Assembly: GCA_026545225.1 (NCBI GenBank)
Contig: CM048846.1
Location: 83,903,270-83,967,269 of the forward strand
Reading direction: 5' to 3'
Source of the DNA: Cornus controversa
Taxonomy: Eukaryota; Streptophyta; Magnoliopsida; Cornales; Cornaceae
Length of the DNA stretch: 64,000 nt
The notes below the pieces were generated by a model. That model searched no databases. It was not told the origin of the DNA and saw only the letters and a list, made by a program, of their open reading frames with translations. Below are positions 32,885 to 44,557 of this stretch, piece by piece. Both the position numbers and the translations under genes were made by a program. How positions within the stretch are numbered: the stretch's first letter is position 1; every line of letters starts with the position of its first letter.

Positions 32885-34276
32885 TGTCAGCAACAACAAA
32901 AAAAAAATAAATAAACAAGACACTTATTTCAAAATCAAATAAAAAATAAACCCAAAATAACTTAAATTAATCAGTCCAATGTGATTATAACATTAAAATA
33001 TTCAATTTTCTTTCGTCTCTACAGCCTTCTAGAAACTAAACTGAAATCAAAACCCAAAAATTTAAAATAAAATATGAAGGTTATCGCTTTGTTATGCCAA
33101 AAATTGGACGGCGGCCAAGAAAGGGATGGTGGTGGTTTGAACGACGATCGTGTTGGCGGCGGCGGTGGTTCCTTGTGTGTCGAAATCTGAGACTCAATTT
33201 ATGTTTGTATTTCAGTTTGGGTTTGTTTACTCATAGGTGGGGATGAGTGAGATTGGTGGTCGGGGAAGCTAATGTTGGAGATGCCATTGGCGGTGGTGGC
33301 AATTAATAGAGGGCGAAAGAGTGATGATAGTCCATTCAATCGTTTCGACTTATAAACCCTTAGTTAACCCCTTATTTTGAATATGAGATGTAAAACTTAC
33401 GAAATCTCTATCCATTGACAGTTTACTGCTTCAGAGAACGACATAAGAGAACTGTAGTGAGAATGAGAAGATTTGGTTACATTGTTGGTGGGTTTAGGAA
33501 GGGGATTAGTGGTTGTTAGAATTACTGGCGATGACAAGGTAGAGAGATGGGGAGGCAGTAGAAATAGGGTGTCGTACAATTTTGACGACAACGACAAAAT
33601 CTCGACAACGAAGCTAGTCAATGTAATGAAAAAGTTCGGATCGGAGACCAAGACGATTTCATCAACCTTTTCTTTTTTCTATGTGAACTTGGTGGGATTT
33701 TCTATATCCTGCTGCCAACCACTGCACCACCCCACTGTCGACCCCAACCCACCACCATCATGAACCAACCAAACCCAATCAGACCCCTAACACCCTCCCC
33801 TTCTCTCCACCCTACAATGATATCATATTAGTACACAAACAGCACACAACCGATCGACCAACGTATCTCAATCTCGATTCTCTCATCAAAGGCTATCGCT
33901 TTGTTTTGCCAAAAATTGGACGACGACCAAGAAAAGGATGGTGGTGGTTAGGACAACGATCATGTTGGCGGCGGCGTTGGTTCCTTGTGCGGCGACGACA
34001 ACGATAGGTGAAGAGAGGATGAGGTGGAGGGCTGGAGGTGAAGAGAGGAAAAAGAAAAGAGAGAAGATGAAAAAACACATTTTTTATGTGGCTAAAATGG
34101 TAATTTCATATACCTATATATTTTATCACTTTTAACCATAAAATATAAGAGATAAAATGGTAAAATCAACTAATTTTGTCAATTCTGTTAAAAGAGTAGT
34201 TTGTGCAAGAAAATACATTAGTTTAATACCATGTGTAATTAGGCCAAACCTCATGAGAGGTCAGTGTAATTTACCC
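32561..34276. mobile_element. Non-autonomous Mutator-like element (MULE), 1,716 bp
   Basis: Both ends start GGGTAAATTACACTGACCTC on their own strand and stay similar for at least 80 bp (..GAGGTTTGRCCTAATTACA.., ..AAACTAATGTATTTTCTT..). A perfect 9-bp duplication TTTTTTTTA flanks it (32552-32560 and 34277-34285). Long TIRs plus 9 bp define the Mutator superfamily. The interior has a (CT)n run at about 32842-32881 and a direct repeat of about 95 bp (about 33085-33178 and 33897-33992). No transposase is present; minus-strand frames such as 33886..34080 have no recognised domain. Confidence 0.9.
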
Positions 34277-34285
34277 TTTTTTTTA

Positions 34286-34719
34286 TGATACATAACGCAC
34301 TAGTAAAAAAGCCAATGAGTGTGTCTAAAAGATAAAATATTAAAGAAAAAAAAGTTAAAACTAAGTATATATAACTTTTGCGTTTAAAATTTATGAATTA
34401 AAAAAACTTATTATGGTATATTTTTAAAGACTTAATCTAAATTGGTTTTTCATGCCCACAACACGACTAATCCCAAACTAATAAAAAATTTATTTTAAAC
34501 TTGCTTAAAGCAAAAGTAATAAATTAATAGCTATTAAAGATGGTAATTAAAGATGCAAATCTTCGGGGGAAAGAAATGCAAATGAGTATGATATTCATTG
34601 AAGTTTTTCATTTACTAACGAGGACATAAAATGAGACTTTAATAAATTAACATAATCTATTACTATTATTAAAAGTATAAGTTGTTTCAAATCATTCACT
34701 TTTATAAAAATTCTTCAAA
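34286..34719. other. No gene recognised
   Basis: AT-rich DNA with no open frame or repeat of note. Confidence 0.6.
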
Positions 34720-35400
34720 TAATACACTCTTATCTCTACTCTAACTCTCAACTCCTCTTAATATTACTTTTATAATAATTCTTCAATACACTCATATTCC
34801 CACTCTAACTCTCACATTTTATTTTATTTTTTACATTAACATCACTTTTATAATAATTCTTCAATACATTCCTATCCCTACTCTAACTCTAACATTTTTT
34901 TTAGGTTCATTTTTTTGTCATAATTCCCAATTTCAAATACAAACCTGGTTTTATCATTTATTTTATTTAATTTTTTTTTTTTACCTTGTTCATTTTTTTG
35001 TCATAATGCACTCCTATCTCTACTCTAACTCCACAATACACTCCTATCTCTACTTTAACTCTCAACTCCTCTTACCATCACTTCTATAATAATTCTTCGA
35101 CTAATACACTCTTATCTCCACTCTACCTCTCACAATTTTTTTTACGTTAATTTTTTTTTGTCACAATTTCACTTTTTTTTATCAATCTTTAGCCAATAAA
35201 ATTTGGTTGCTCTAAAAAATCTGAATTTTATTTAATTTATAATTTTTTTTTTTTTTTACGTTCTTCATTTTTTTTGTCACCATTTCACTTTTTTTGGTCA
35301 TAATATTTTTTATGTTGTTCTGCTATTCTTCAACTAATACACTCATATCTCCACTCTAACTCTCAACTCCTCCCAACTCTTTCCATCAATTAAATTACAT
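34720..35400. repeat. Diverged, irregular repeat of ACTCTTATCTCTACTCTAAC-type units
   Basis: AATACACTC-TATCTC-ACTCTAACTCTCA recurs at about 34726, 34792, 34867, 35011, 35036, 35105 and 35337. Copies are often preceded by TTATAATAATTCTTC and followed by CTCCTC or a T-rich stretch with TTTTTTTGTCATAA. Spacing is uneven (25-230 bp). No coding. Confidence 0.75.
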
Positions 35401-35678
35401 GCAAGAATCAATTTTTCTCACCAATTTTTTTTGCTCAGAATTTTTTTGCAGGTTGTTCTTCTAGCATTTGGGTAATTGATAACTCTCTCTTTTGTAATTT
35501 TTCTTTTGTAATTATTGTGATGTAACATCATTAAATTCTATTATAGAGATATTAACATTGTTACTAAAGCTAAGTTTGATGGAAACATATATATAGACCA
35601 AACATCTGAAAAAGCAAATCACAATGGCCTCAATTGCAGCTGAACAACAGATGTAGACGAAGATAAGAATCGGCATCC

Positions 35679-36010
35679 GAGGGAGGTACTGTGTCTTCTT
35701 CATAAATTTGATTTTATGAGTATAGCTTATTTGTCAAATGTAGCATTGACTACTTATCAATTTTCTTTATTGATATCCTTGTTTTACAAATTAACCTCCT
35801 TACCCATTTCACATTTATTTACTGTAATGTAATAATTGTAATATACATGAGGGAGGTACTGTGTTTTCTTCATAAATTTGATTTTATGAGTATAGCTTAT
35901 TTGTCAAATGTAGCATTGACTGTTTATCAATTTTCTTTATTGATGTCCTTGTTTTACAAATTAACCTCCTTACCCATTTCACATTTATTTACTGTAAATG
36001 TAATATACAG
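35679..36010. repeat. Recent tandem duplication, 170-bp unit
   Basis: GAGGGAGGTACTGTGT starts at 35679 and 35849. The copies differ at only a few bases plus a short indel at the end (..ACTGTAATGTAATAATTG.. versus ..ACTGTAAATG..). The frame 35847..36035 lies inside copy two and has no homology I recognise. Confidence 0.9.
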
Positions 36011-37760
36011 TTTTTTTGCCTCATTATTGCCCTGAATATTAGAACAACAGAAGTCGCTGAAATTAATAGAAAATTGTGAATTGAGTAAAGAAATAGTTGG
36101 TCTTCTTATCATCCAAATTTAGAACCATCAACCTTTTATTTGTTTCATGTAGAGCCCTCATTTACATGGTCTAGAGAAATTTGCTTTGAGAGTAAGGACA
36201 TCTTACATTTAAAACATGTCACTAAGTGGATGAAAATAAAACTCTACACAAAACGACTAAACATACAAGTTTGGGATGTCTTTTGTTTGAAGCAATCAAT
36301 TGCAATAAAATTTGCCAGAACTCCTCTATTACTTGTCAGCTATTAGCCAACTAAGGAATATAAACTAGCAACAAATTAGTCCACTTTCCAAGATATATAT
36401 TATGTATATCGAGAATGTTGTTTTATCAATTAAGTTGTAAAACAAATAAAAAAATTTACCATCCACTGAGCTTGCACAAAAAAATGAACAATAAAAGTCA
36501 CTGCAATTCATAGAGAATTGTGAATCGAGTCAAGAAATAGTTGATTAGATCGTTACTATTTAAATTAGGATTTAAACTTTTTATGTTATTCCAATTTTAA
36601 TTGTCATTTCCGTTTCTTATTTATTTATTGTTTTTGCAACAGTTGATTTGTGTGTATGTTTTCAATTATTTTTTAATTATTATTAATCCCCTAAATTAAA
36701 TATAGAACTAAATTATTCTATAATTACTGTTCTATTATTATATTTCATATACACATTATGATTACTATGAAATTTTTTTTAATCAATTTTCTGATGGTCT
36801 AGAAGCTATGTTCTTCACTCTATCAATTACTTACTCCTACAAATTCTATTTTCTATTTCCTTATATTATAAAAATTTATTCAAAAATATAAATATAATCA
36901 CCAAACAACTTTTAGGATCTTATCACCACTATAATATGACGTCAAATAAAATTAAAATTCTCAAATTGTGAAATTTGTTTATGGTTTGATTGCTTGAATT
37001 GTCATAAAAATCATAATAATTTATATATTTTAGTGAGAATGGTTTACGTAACATTTTAAATTTGAAACAGGGTTAAAAATGTACCCAAATACCAATGTCA
37101 AGTGACTCAAGTTTGTGTTGTCAGTGAGAAATTTATGTTGTTGTTAAATTTTGATTTAATGATGATGAAATAATAAAGAAGAAGTTATTATGTTTGCATA
37201 AAAGTTTTAACTTTCAATTAATAAATAAATAAAAATAAATAAACTAAATTTAGATAAATACAACTTTTTTCATTTAATGTTGTTAAATTTTGATTACTGG
37301 ACCACTGACATCAAACTAAACTCTACATGCATTTTTTATATGATATTATTTAAAGGGATAAAAAATTATGTTAAACAAACTCCTCTAACTAATCAATTAT
37401 CTCAAACATATACCGTAGATAGAAAAAGGCATTTTGGACCAAGCTTAAATGTAATACAGATATATATTTGAGTTAAATTGAATAACATCTTATTTTAAAA
37501 TTTAAAACTGGTATAAAAATTCTACATATATTTAATAGTAGAAAGTTAAAATTTAACAAATTTTTTATTTTCAAAATATAAAAATCTTAGATTAATTTAA
37601 AAACCATATGCAAATTAAAATTCCTCTACTGTTTGTAATTAATTTTTTTCTTTAGATTAATAGAAAATCTTTTAAGTTCTATTTATTTTGTTTTTGTTTT
37701 TATTTTTGTTAAAGAATATTGTTAATTTTAAGTAGTATATATACCTATAATAAATATTAA
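36011..37760. other. No gene recognised; one dispersed duplicate
   Basis: Very AT-rich. A segment of about 60 bp (AACAACAGAAGTCGCTGAAA..AAGAAATAGTTG) at 36041-36100 recurs diverged at 36487-36547. Short frames (36140..36346, 37277..37471) have no recognised domain. Confidence 0.55.
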
Positions 37761-37763
37761 AAT

Positions 37764-38342
37764 CACGTGCATCGCACATGATTTTAATACTCTCTTTTCA
37801 CTGTGAAACCTAAATTTTCTAGCCAATATAAACTTTATTTATTATATAAAACTCTTTTATTGATAAAAATTATTTATTATATAAAAAATCTTTTATTATA
37901 ATCAATCATAATTCTAAATTTAAAAATTATAACCAATAATAATTCCACATGATGTGCCACAAAATAACACCCACCTAAAAATAGCATAAAAAATTATAAT
38001 CAATCATAATTCTAAATTTAAAAATTATAACCAATAATAATTCCACATGATGTGCCACAAAATAACACCCACCTAAAAATAGCATAAAAAATTATATAAA
38101 AACTCTTTTATTGATAAAATTTATTTATTATATAAAAACTCTTTTATTATAATCAATCATAATTCTAAATTTTAAAATTATAACCAATAATAATTTCACA
38201 CGATCCACCACAAAATAATACCATACCAGACCTAAATAATAGCATTCAATAAATTTTGTCAATGGTATATTTTTTATTTAGTGTTCTTTTAGATAATATT
38301 TCTAATATATATAATTAGAGTATCCCACGTGCATTTAAACTA
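37764..38342. repeat. AT-rich repeat block with Helitron-like terminal signals and a 98-bp tandem duplication
   Basis: AAATCACGTGC and GCACATGATTT at about 37761-37786 form a short hairpin followed by TAATACTCT. At the other side CCCACGTGCATTTAAACTAGT ends near 38342. Both resemble plant Helitron 3' ends (hairpin then CTAGT), but a TC start was not fixed. Between them a 98-bp unit at 37896-37993 and 37994-38091 is identical in my reading. A diverged third copy starts at 38147. Confidence 0.5.
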
Positions 38343-40583
38343 GTATTATTATGGGAGCAGCTCAAAGCTTAGGCAAATAACGTAACTACAAAGGATAAGC
38401 GGACAAATTTGTCACGAGATTTTTTCAATTTTTAGTGTTTTTTAAGTTTGTAAAAACAATTTTCCTCGGTAATTCTAGTGATGACAGATGAGGAGTTCTG
38501 TGGACAGTGACTCGGGGTTCACAATGGCCATGTTATTAGTTAATTCAATCATACAGTGTTGTCACTTGTTTTACTTTGGCTTCCCATAACATAATTGTTT
38601 ATATCTTACTTTTTATAAATATTACAAGTTTACAACTAATGTTATTACAAAAGTATGACTAATATACGCTTAGAAAAGTTAGAACGCATTTAAACCTGAG
38701 GACAATGCTAATTCCATTGTTTATTGTGACGATCCAACGTAATAATCTTGCCGGTAGGTGTGTGTGAGAGTACCACACTTGCTGTAAAATTTGGATAAGT
38801 GGGTAGGAACGTAAGAACTTTCAAGTAAAATTAATTTTTTTCAGATACTAAAAATACAACAAAATAAAATACCACATATAAAGATCTAATATCCTTTTAG
38901 GGATAGATCAGATGAACATTTGAAAACGGAAAACTTATAAATAATTATGTCAACTAAGAATTATCACCAATAATCAGGACACGAAATAATTAGCAGGCTG
39001 AAACAAATCATGCAAAATAAATTAGTTTATAAATGCCAAAAAATCTATGTTACTAGGACTCGGATACAGGGGTCGGACATGGGTGTGTGTCTAAGAGTCG
39101 AATTCGTCTATCTATCAAATTATAGGACACGAGGACATGAATTATAAACGTCCAAAAATCAGACATGAGTGTTTGGACATCGCATAAAAAATATTTATGA
39201 ATAGAATATTAGACACACACACATGACAATTATTTACGGATATAAAACAAATTAATTATGAGTTAGTAATAGTTAATTAGAGACGTGTTTACCTTTAAAA
39301 GTTTAAGTTTTATTATTATTATAATATATTTATGTATAATATACTATTGTAGATTTGTGGGTTAACCGTGTTTACTTAATTACTTTTACAGAAAAAGAAA
39401 AAAAAAGTTACCTTTTATAGACCTTTAGTATTGTGGTATTATATAATCTATATATAGGATATATTGTTGGGTAATATATATATATACTACTTACAACTGT
39501 GTTTGGTTAATGGTTATGGTCTTAGGTAAGCGTGAAAATCACTCTCGGTCATAACAAGAAGGAAGGCATACACGGCGCGTATTTCTCGATCATTTTCAAC
39601 CTTATCAAAAAGGCTATTTTTGTATCCAGACAGCCATTTTCAAACCAGTAAGCTTTCTAATATGTATAAAAAGAACTGAACACAAAAAAAGGATTAAAAA
39701 AAATACCATATGTATTAAAAATATATATAAAACTAAGTGATACACACTCGGGTCTTAATACGTTTGCTTAGTTTTAAACCCAAAAAATAATTATATTTAC
39801 TATATATATAAAAAAAAATTCATAAAACTAATTAGGTACATTTGTACCTACTCGAGCCTTATTAGGTCTGCCCCTATGTGTGTGAGTATCACACTAACGA
39901 GCTACAGGTTAGAAAATTTCATATTGTCTACTACATGTTAGGCAAACGTACATCGCCTGAATACTGTGAAAAAAATATACTTATTTTGAAATAAAATTCA
40001 AAAACAAAATCATGCAAACTTTGACCGTATCACTTTTACGTGGTATAAATTCATCCTATCACTTTTATTTATAACTTATTCTGTTTTATTATTATAATCG
40101 GATAAGTATTATGGTGTTCTAAAGTTCGAACCCCAATGTCTTCCAGTTAAAATTTGGAAAGTGAAGGAAGAAAGGGATGAGACATTCGGTGTGGAAAAAA
40201 GAAGTTGGATGTATGAAAAGGGTTTTAGTTTAGGGACACAAAGTTGAAAGAAACGATAGGTACATTATATTATACCATATACATTGGACCAAATCAGAAA
40301 ACGACAGGTTCACGTGTACGAGTTGGGCATCCCCCCACATGTGTTGTTCCTCTTTTGTGGGACCCACTCGGAGGTTTGCACGATGGAACTCCCCTCTTCT
40401 TCACATCAGCCGTACACGTGTACATACAGGCAGCTTGTGGGGACAATCTTTATTAAGAGCAAAACTTTGGGACCACAAACAAGTTGAGTCACAACGACTC
40501 TTTTATTTTATTTTTACTCTTTAATTTCTAAAAGTTTAAAAAAATGTACACATCTGCCTAACGCTCAAGGGAGACTCGAATTC
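38343..40583. other. No gene recognised; one TIR-element fragment
   Basis: At 39045-39200 CTATGTTACTAGGACTCGGA and following GTGTC/GGACAC motifs resemble the left end of the MITE at 11088. Its right end is missing. A GC-richer stretch at 40290-40450 has overlapping frames in several phases but no recognised domain. Confidence 0.5.
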
Positions 40584-40915
40584 TGATGCGTCATGCGTTT
40601 TATTTTTGCTGTTTTATTTTTATTAAAAATAGAACAAATTTTTGTAACAAGTGTTTTAAATAAAATCAAAAATATGTTTGAAAAGAAAATTTTACTTTTT
40701 AAGTATTTTTTATTTTTTTATTTTTTTTCTGATACAATTGCTGAAGTACAATAAAAAATCAAAATAGTGTTTTCAATTTCGGTCTAAAATTTTGAAACAT
40801 TTTGACATTATTCAAACATAAATGGACGATACCAAACATGCTTTATTTTTACAATACCGAAGCAAAACGAAAAAATAAAAACAAAACGCATGTCAAACAG
40901 ATCATTAGTTGCCGT
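40584..40915. mobile_element. Candidate non-autonomous TIR element
   Basis: The left end ATGCGTCATGCGTTTTATTT pairs with the reverse complement of the right end, TTTGACATGCGTTTTGTTTT; both continue into TTTTTATTTTT. No target duplication was confirmed. A looser pair of GTTTGWTRCG ends follows directly at about 40929-41131. Confidence 0.4.
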
Positions 40916-41131
40916 TTGATGCACTATTTTATAAACTGAAAAATTAAGTAAAAATATTAAAAGTTGAATTTTAAGTGTTGGAATTTTAAGTAGTAATTAA
41001 AAAATAAATATTTTTTAATATATTTTTCAATTTTTAGCCTTCAATAATAAGCGAGATTTCTATTATTTAAAATTTTATCTTATTTTAAGTAGTATTTACT
41101 GTTTTTAGTAATATTCAAATCGCGTAACAAA

Positions 41132-42530
41132 CATACTTAAATGAATAGTTGTAATTATATCGCCATAAGAGTTTTAAATTTCCTTTATAAAACTGAAATC
41201 AATAAGGATTTTTTTTTCTTATCCTCCTATTATTAAAAAAAAAAGAAAAAAAAAAGTGTTATTACCTCTTAAAAGTAATGTTCAATTCAATTTACTATTC
41301 AACAATAAAACAACAAAAAGTTCGTGATACTTGTACTTGTGGTGTGGTGGGAGTTCTCTTGTTGTTACTTGAACACTTCCCAAGAAAAACTTGAGGGAAT
41401 ATCTTCTTCCTTCTATGAATGTACTTGATAACTATTTGTATTTATCCATTTTTTTTCTTTTTCATTTTCACTGAATTTAAGTTTATTGAATGTAGAAAGC
41501 TAGCAATTTCAAATATTTTCAGGTTTTACTTTTAAATAAAATTAGTAAAATACACGTGATTAAAAACTAAAGTTATAAGAAATTAAATATCCAATAATTA
41601 AAAAAAAATAACAATTACGCACAATTGTGAAATATAGTATGTAAAAACTAAAAAATATTTGACCTTCAAGGTTTAGGGCGGGCCACAACAATTACTACAT
41701 TTTGTTAGAAAAAATGGTTCAGTGATGATTACGATGGATAGTACGGTAAGATTGAGAAGCTCAAATATTGAATACATAAAAATAAAAAATGTATATAAAA
41801 AGAAAAAAAATAGAAAATTCATATAAAAATAAAAAGTGTTATGAGACGTAACTATCACATGTACATGCATATAAAACCTCATGAAAGATGAATATAAAAC
41901 ATGCATATAAAAATAAATATAAAACCTCCTGAAGATGAAATCAAAATTTTGCTCATTGGACGAAGAAAATGTATCCAATTTTTTCTTGGAAAGTGGTTTC
42001 TTCATGTTACTTCATGCAAAATATGTTAGGGCACAACTTCATTGAGTTCTTAATTATGTACATATAAGTATTTCACCAAGTAATGATTCTAGTACATAAT
42101 TACGTACTGTACGTGATTCCTAAACTATACATGATTCTTAATACTTGATTTTTTTATTTATGAGTTAAGAATATTTATGTCATTTCACTTTAAGAGATAT
42201 ATATTTGATTAAAAGAGAAGTGCAAATATTGATTTTTTTTAGAAAAGCTACAATACCTTAGTAGTGTCATATGATATTGTGAGAAAAATATTGAATATCC
42301 AAGAGTACGACAAGAAAGGTTGACAAAACCAAATGTATAAAATGAATATAAGAAACGAAAATTGACAGAAGCGGATAAGGTAATATATAACATCTACTTT
42401 TTACTACTGTAAAATGTATAACACAATAATTTGGGTTGTGCTTTCACTACATAATTGTAGTGAAGGCTGAATATATATATATTCACTTCTGTTACAATAA
42501 GATATTAATTATGTTACAATAGGATAATAA
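41132..42530. other. No gene recognised
   Basis: AT-rich DNA. The minus-strand frame 41673..42005 is Phe/Tyr-rich low complexity and is not supported as a gene. Confidence 0.55.
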
Positions 42531-42535
42531 GGTAT

Positions 42536-42572
42536 GAATTCAAATGATAAGGATATACAATCATTTGAATTC
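42536..42572. repeat. Perfect 13-bp-arm hairpin
   Basis: GAATTCAAATGAT and ATCATTTGAATTC flank an 11-nt loop. A third partial copy (TTCAAATGACAAG) follows immediately. Confidence 0.85.
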
Positions 42573-43099
42573 AAATGACAAGAAGATATGATTAGTAAAT
42601 TCCATCTTTATCATGATTGGTTGAAGACTTGAATTGGTCTTGCCTTGAAGATATAACATCATTTGAATCTTGGATAGCTTGGGTAGATTTATCATGAGAT
42701 AACTCTTTAACAACTACCATACCAATTTTACTTCTCCAACAGTAAAGTCCGGTTCAAGAAAGATTATCTCATTTTTATTCTAAGGAAACAAACAAAGGCT
42801 TAGTGAGCCACATAGAATCATGCATGAAGTAATGAAGACGAGCAAGAATGACAAAATAAAAAAAAATTAAACAAAATAATACATCTCAGTGTCATTTTGA
42901 TGATTTTTTATTGTCTTTGATATGATAATAACAATAAAAACTAACCCAAAAAGAAAATAAAAAAGGATGGGTAACATTTAATCCAAATTAAAGACGTCAA
43001 TTAACAACTTTACAACACCAATCCCCATAGCCCCTTTAAAATAAAGAGTTGAAAAAAGGAACACAAGAAGGGTAACAATAGGAATAAACTTTTATAAGT
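42573..43099. other. No gene recognised
   Basis: AT-rich DNA between the hairpin and the LINE tail. Confidence 0.55.
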
Positions 43100-43960
43100 C
43101 TTTTTTTTTCTTTTCCTTTTTTGGGTAAGGTAAGTTTGTATCAGATAGATGATAAAATGTACTAGATAAGGTCAACAAGAAAACCAGAAAACAACCTGAG
43201 ACATGAGCCTCAAACAAAAGGAAAAAACAAGAACAAACAAGGCTTGAGCCATCACCATGGAAAAACATCAATCATAGATGGAGTAAAGAGCAGTCAAACA
43301 AGCAGCAATCTATTATCAACTAGCTATAAGTGAAGGCTTTGCAGAGGAGGCAGACCTGGAACAATGTTCTTGATTAGAGGTCAGGAAGCTTCCTTGAAGG
43401 CCTAATTGTGAAGCTTAGAAGATGCCATGTTGCTGCAAGTCGTCTGCCTGCAATACTATCCTTTAAGGAACATGAATGAAGTCTCAATATGATAGTTTTT
43501 GTAATGGACTTGATGATACTTTATGGAGTTGATGATTTGTTTTTGATGACTCTATTGTTTCTCTCATTCTAAATTACATACACGCAAGCTGCAGGACAAG
43601 TTTGTGAGAAAGGTTAGTAATGGCCGGGGTGTGTCCATTCAATTGAGGCCCAAGAAAGGGTGGATTGCCAATTAATTAGATTAGTTTGGAAATTGCATAG
43701 ATTTTGAAAGTAATTCCAAATGGTGGAGGAGAAAGAACATTGAAAAAAGAGATGGTTGTGATTTTCCGTGGTAGCTAAACAAAGGATGCAACAATTTGGG
43801 ATTCTTTTGTAGGTCATTGAAGATTTATCAAGGGTGGATAGCTTTTCAAGTGCAGCAAGCCAAAGTATGAAGCTATATTTAGGAATGTTGTGTTTGAATC
43901 AAACTAGGTTGGGGCATTCAAGTGCAGGGGAAAACAGAGATTTCCTGTATGGTTAGATCA
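43100..43960 (-). pseudogene. 3' end of an L1-type LINE (zf-RVT region, tail and A-rich end)
   Basis: Reading leftward, KYSFILWLAALEKLSTLDK is followed by the zf-RVT signature (CILCLATTE..HLFFQCSFSSTIW), then NERNNRV and an A-rich stretch (minus strand) at 43100-43123. This is the C-terminal order of plant L1 ORF2 plus tail. The best open piece is 43614..43817. An in-frame stop replaces the Trp of WNERN. 5' truncation is typical of target-primed insertion. Confidence 0.75.
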
Positions 43961-44460
43961 ACAAGTGAGAATGATGTTTGGTTGAGCTATAGAAATCAGT
44001 CAAGTGAGGAAGCATTTAGGTAGGCGATGTTCAAACTCAGGGCTTGAGCAGACTCTAATATTATGTTAACAACCATCTATTCTAAAAGCTTAATCTCTTA
44101 GAGAATGGTGTAACTTGAATATTTAAACCTCTAGTAATAAAAAATAAAATAATTATGCTTACCAAACTATATGTTTTCAAAATCATCATCAAACTCGTCA
44201 TCATCTGAAAGACCAAAAATATGATCAATACACTACAATTAAAAGGCAAATTAAAATTCATACTGATTAGACTCCTTGTTGTTTGCAGAATAGACAGAGT
44301 TGTCATTGTCCGTGTTTGGAGTTGTTAGAGAGAACTTATCATCTTGGGTAACCCTTGAGACACAAACGTTATGAACATGAACCATCACTTTTCAAAATAA
44401 TAATAAGAAAAATTAAACCATCACTTTGTGATCCGATGCGTTGTGAAAGGGAAGAAAGTA
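43961..44460. other. No gene recognised
   Basis: AT-rich DNA. The minus-strand frame 44082..44306 lacks any recognisable domain. Confidence 0.5.
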
Positions 44461-44557
44461 TGTCATGCCCTGGGGTACCGTTGATGTGGTACCCCCAACA
44501 AGTGTAAGCACACTCGTCGGGGGTACCACATCATGATCAATACTTCTGGGGCATTAT
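44461..44557. repeat. Compact palindromic element with a 23-bp-arm hairpin
   Basis: The core is GATGTGGTACCCCC... at 44483-44505 and its complement at 44510-44532. They match at 21 of 23 positions with a 4-nt loop (AAGC). An outer, looser pair (CATGCCCTGG and TGGGGCATTA) frames it. The arms are GC-rich in an AT-rich setting. Confidence 0.8.

Noticed and set aside
41673..42005. 110-codon minus-strand Phe/Tyr-rich frame
   Set aside because: Composition follows the AT-rich DNA; no domain and no promoter or splice signal.
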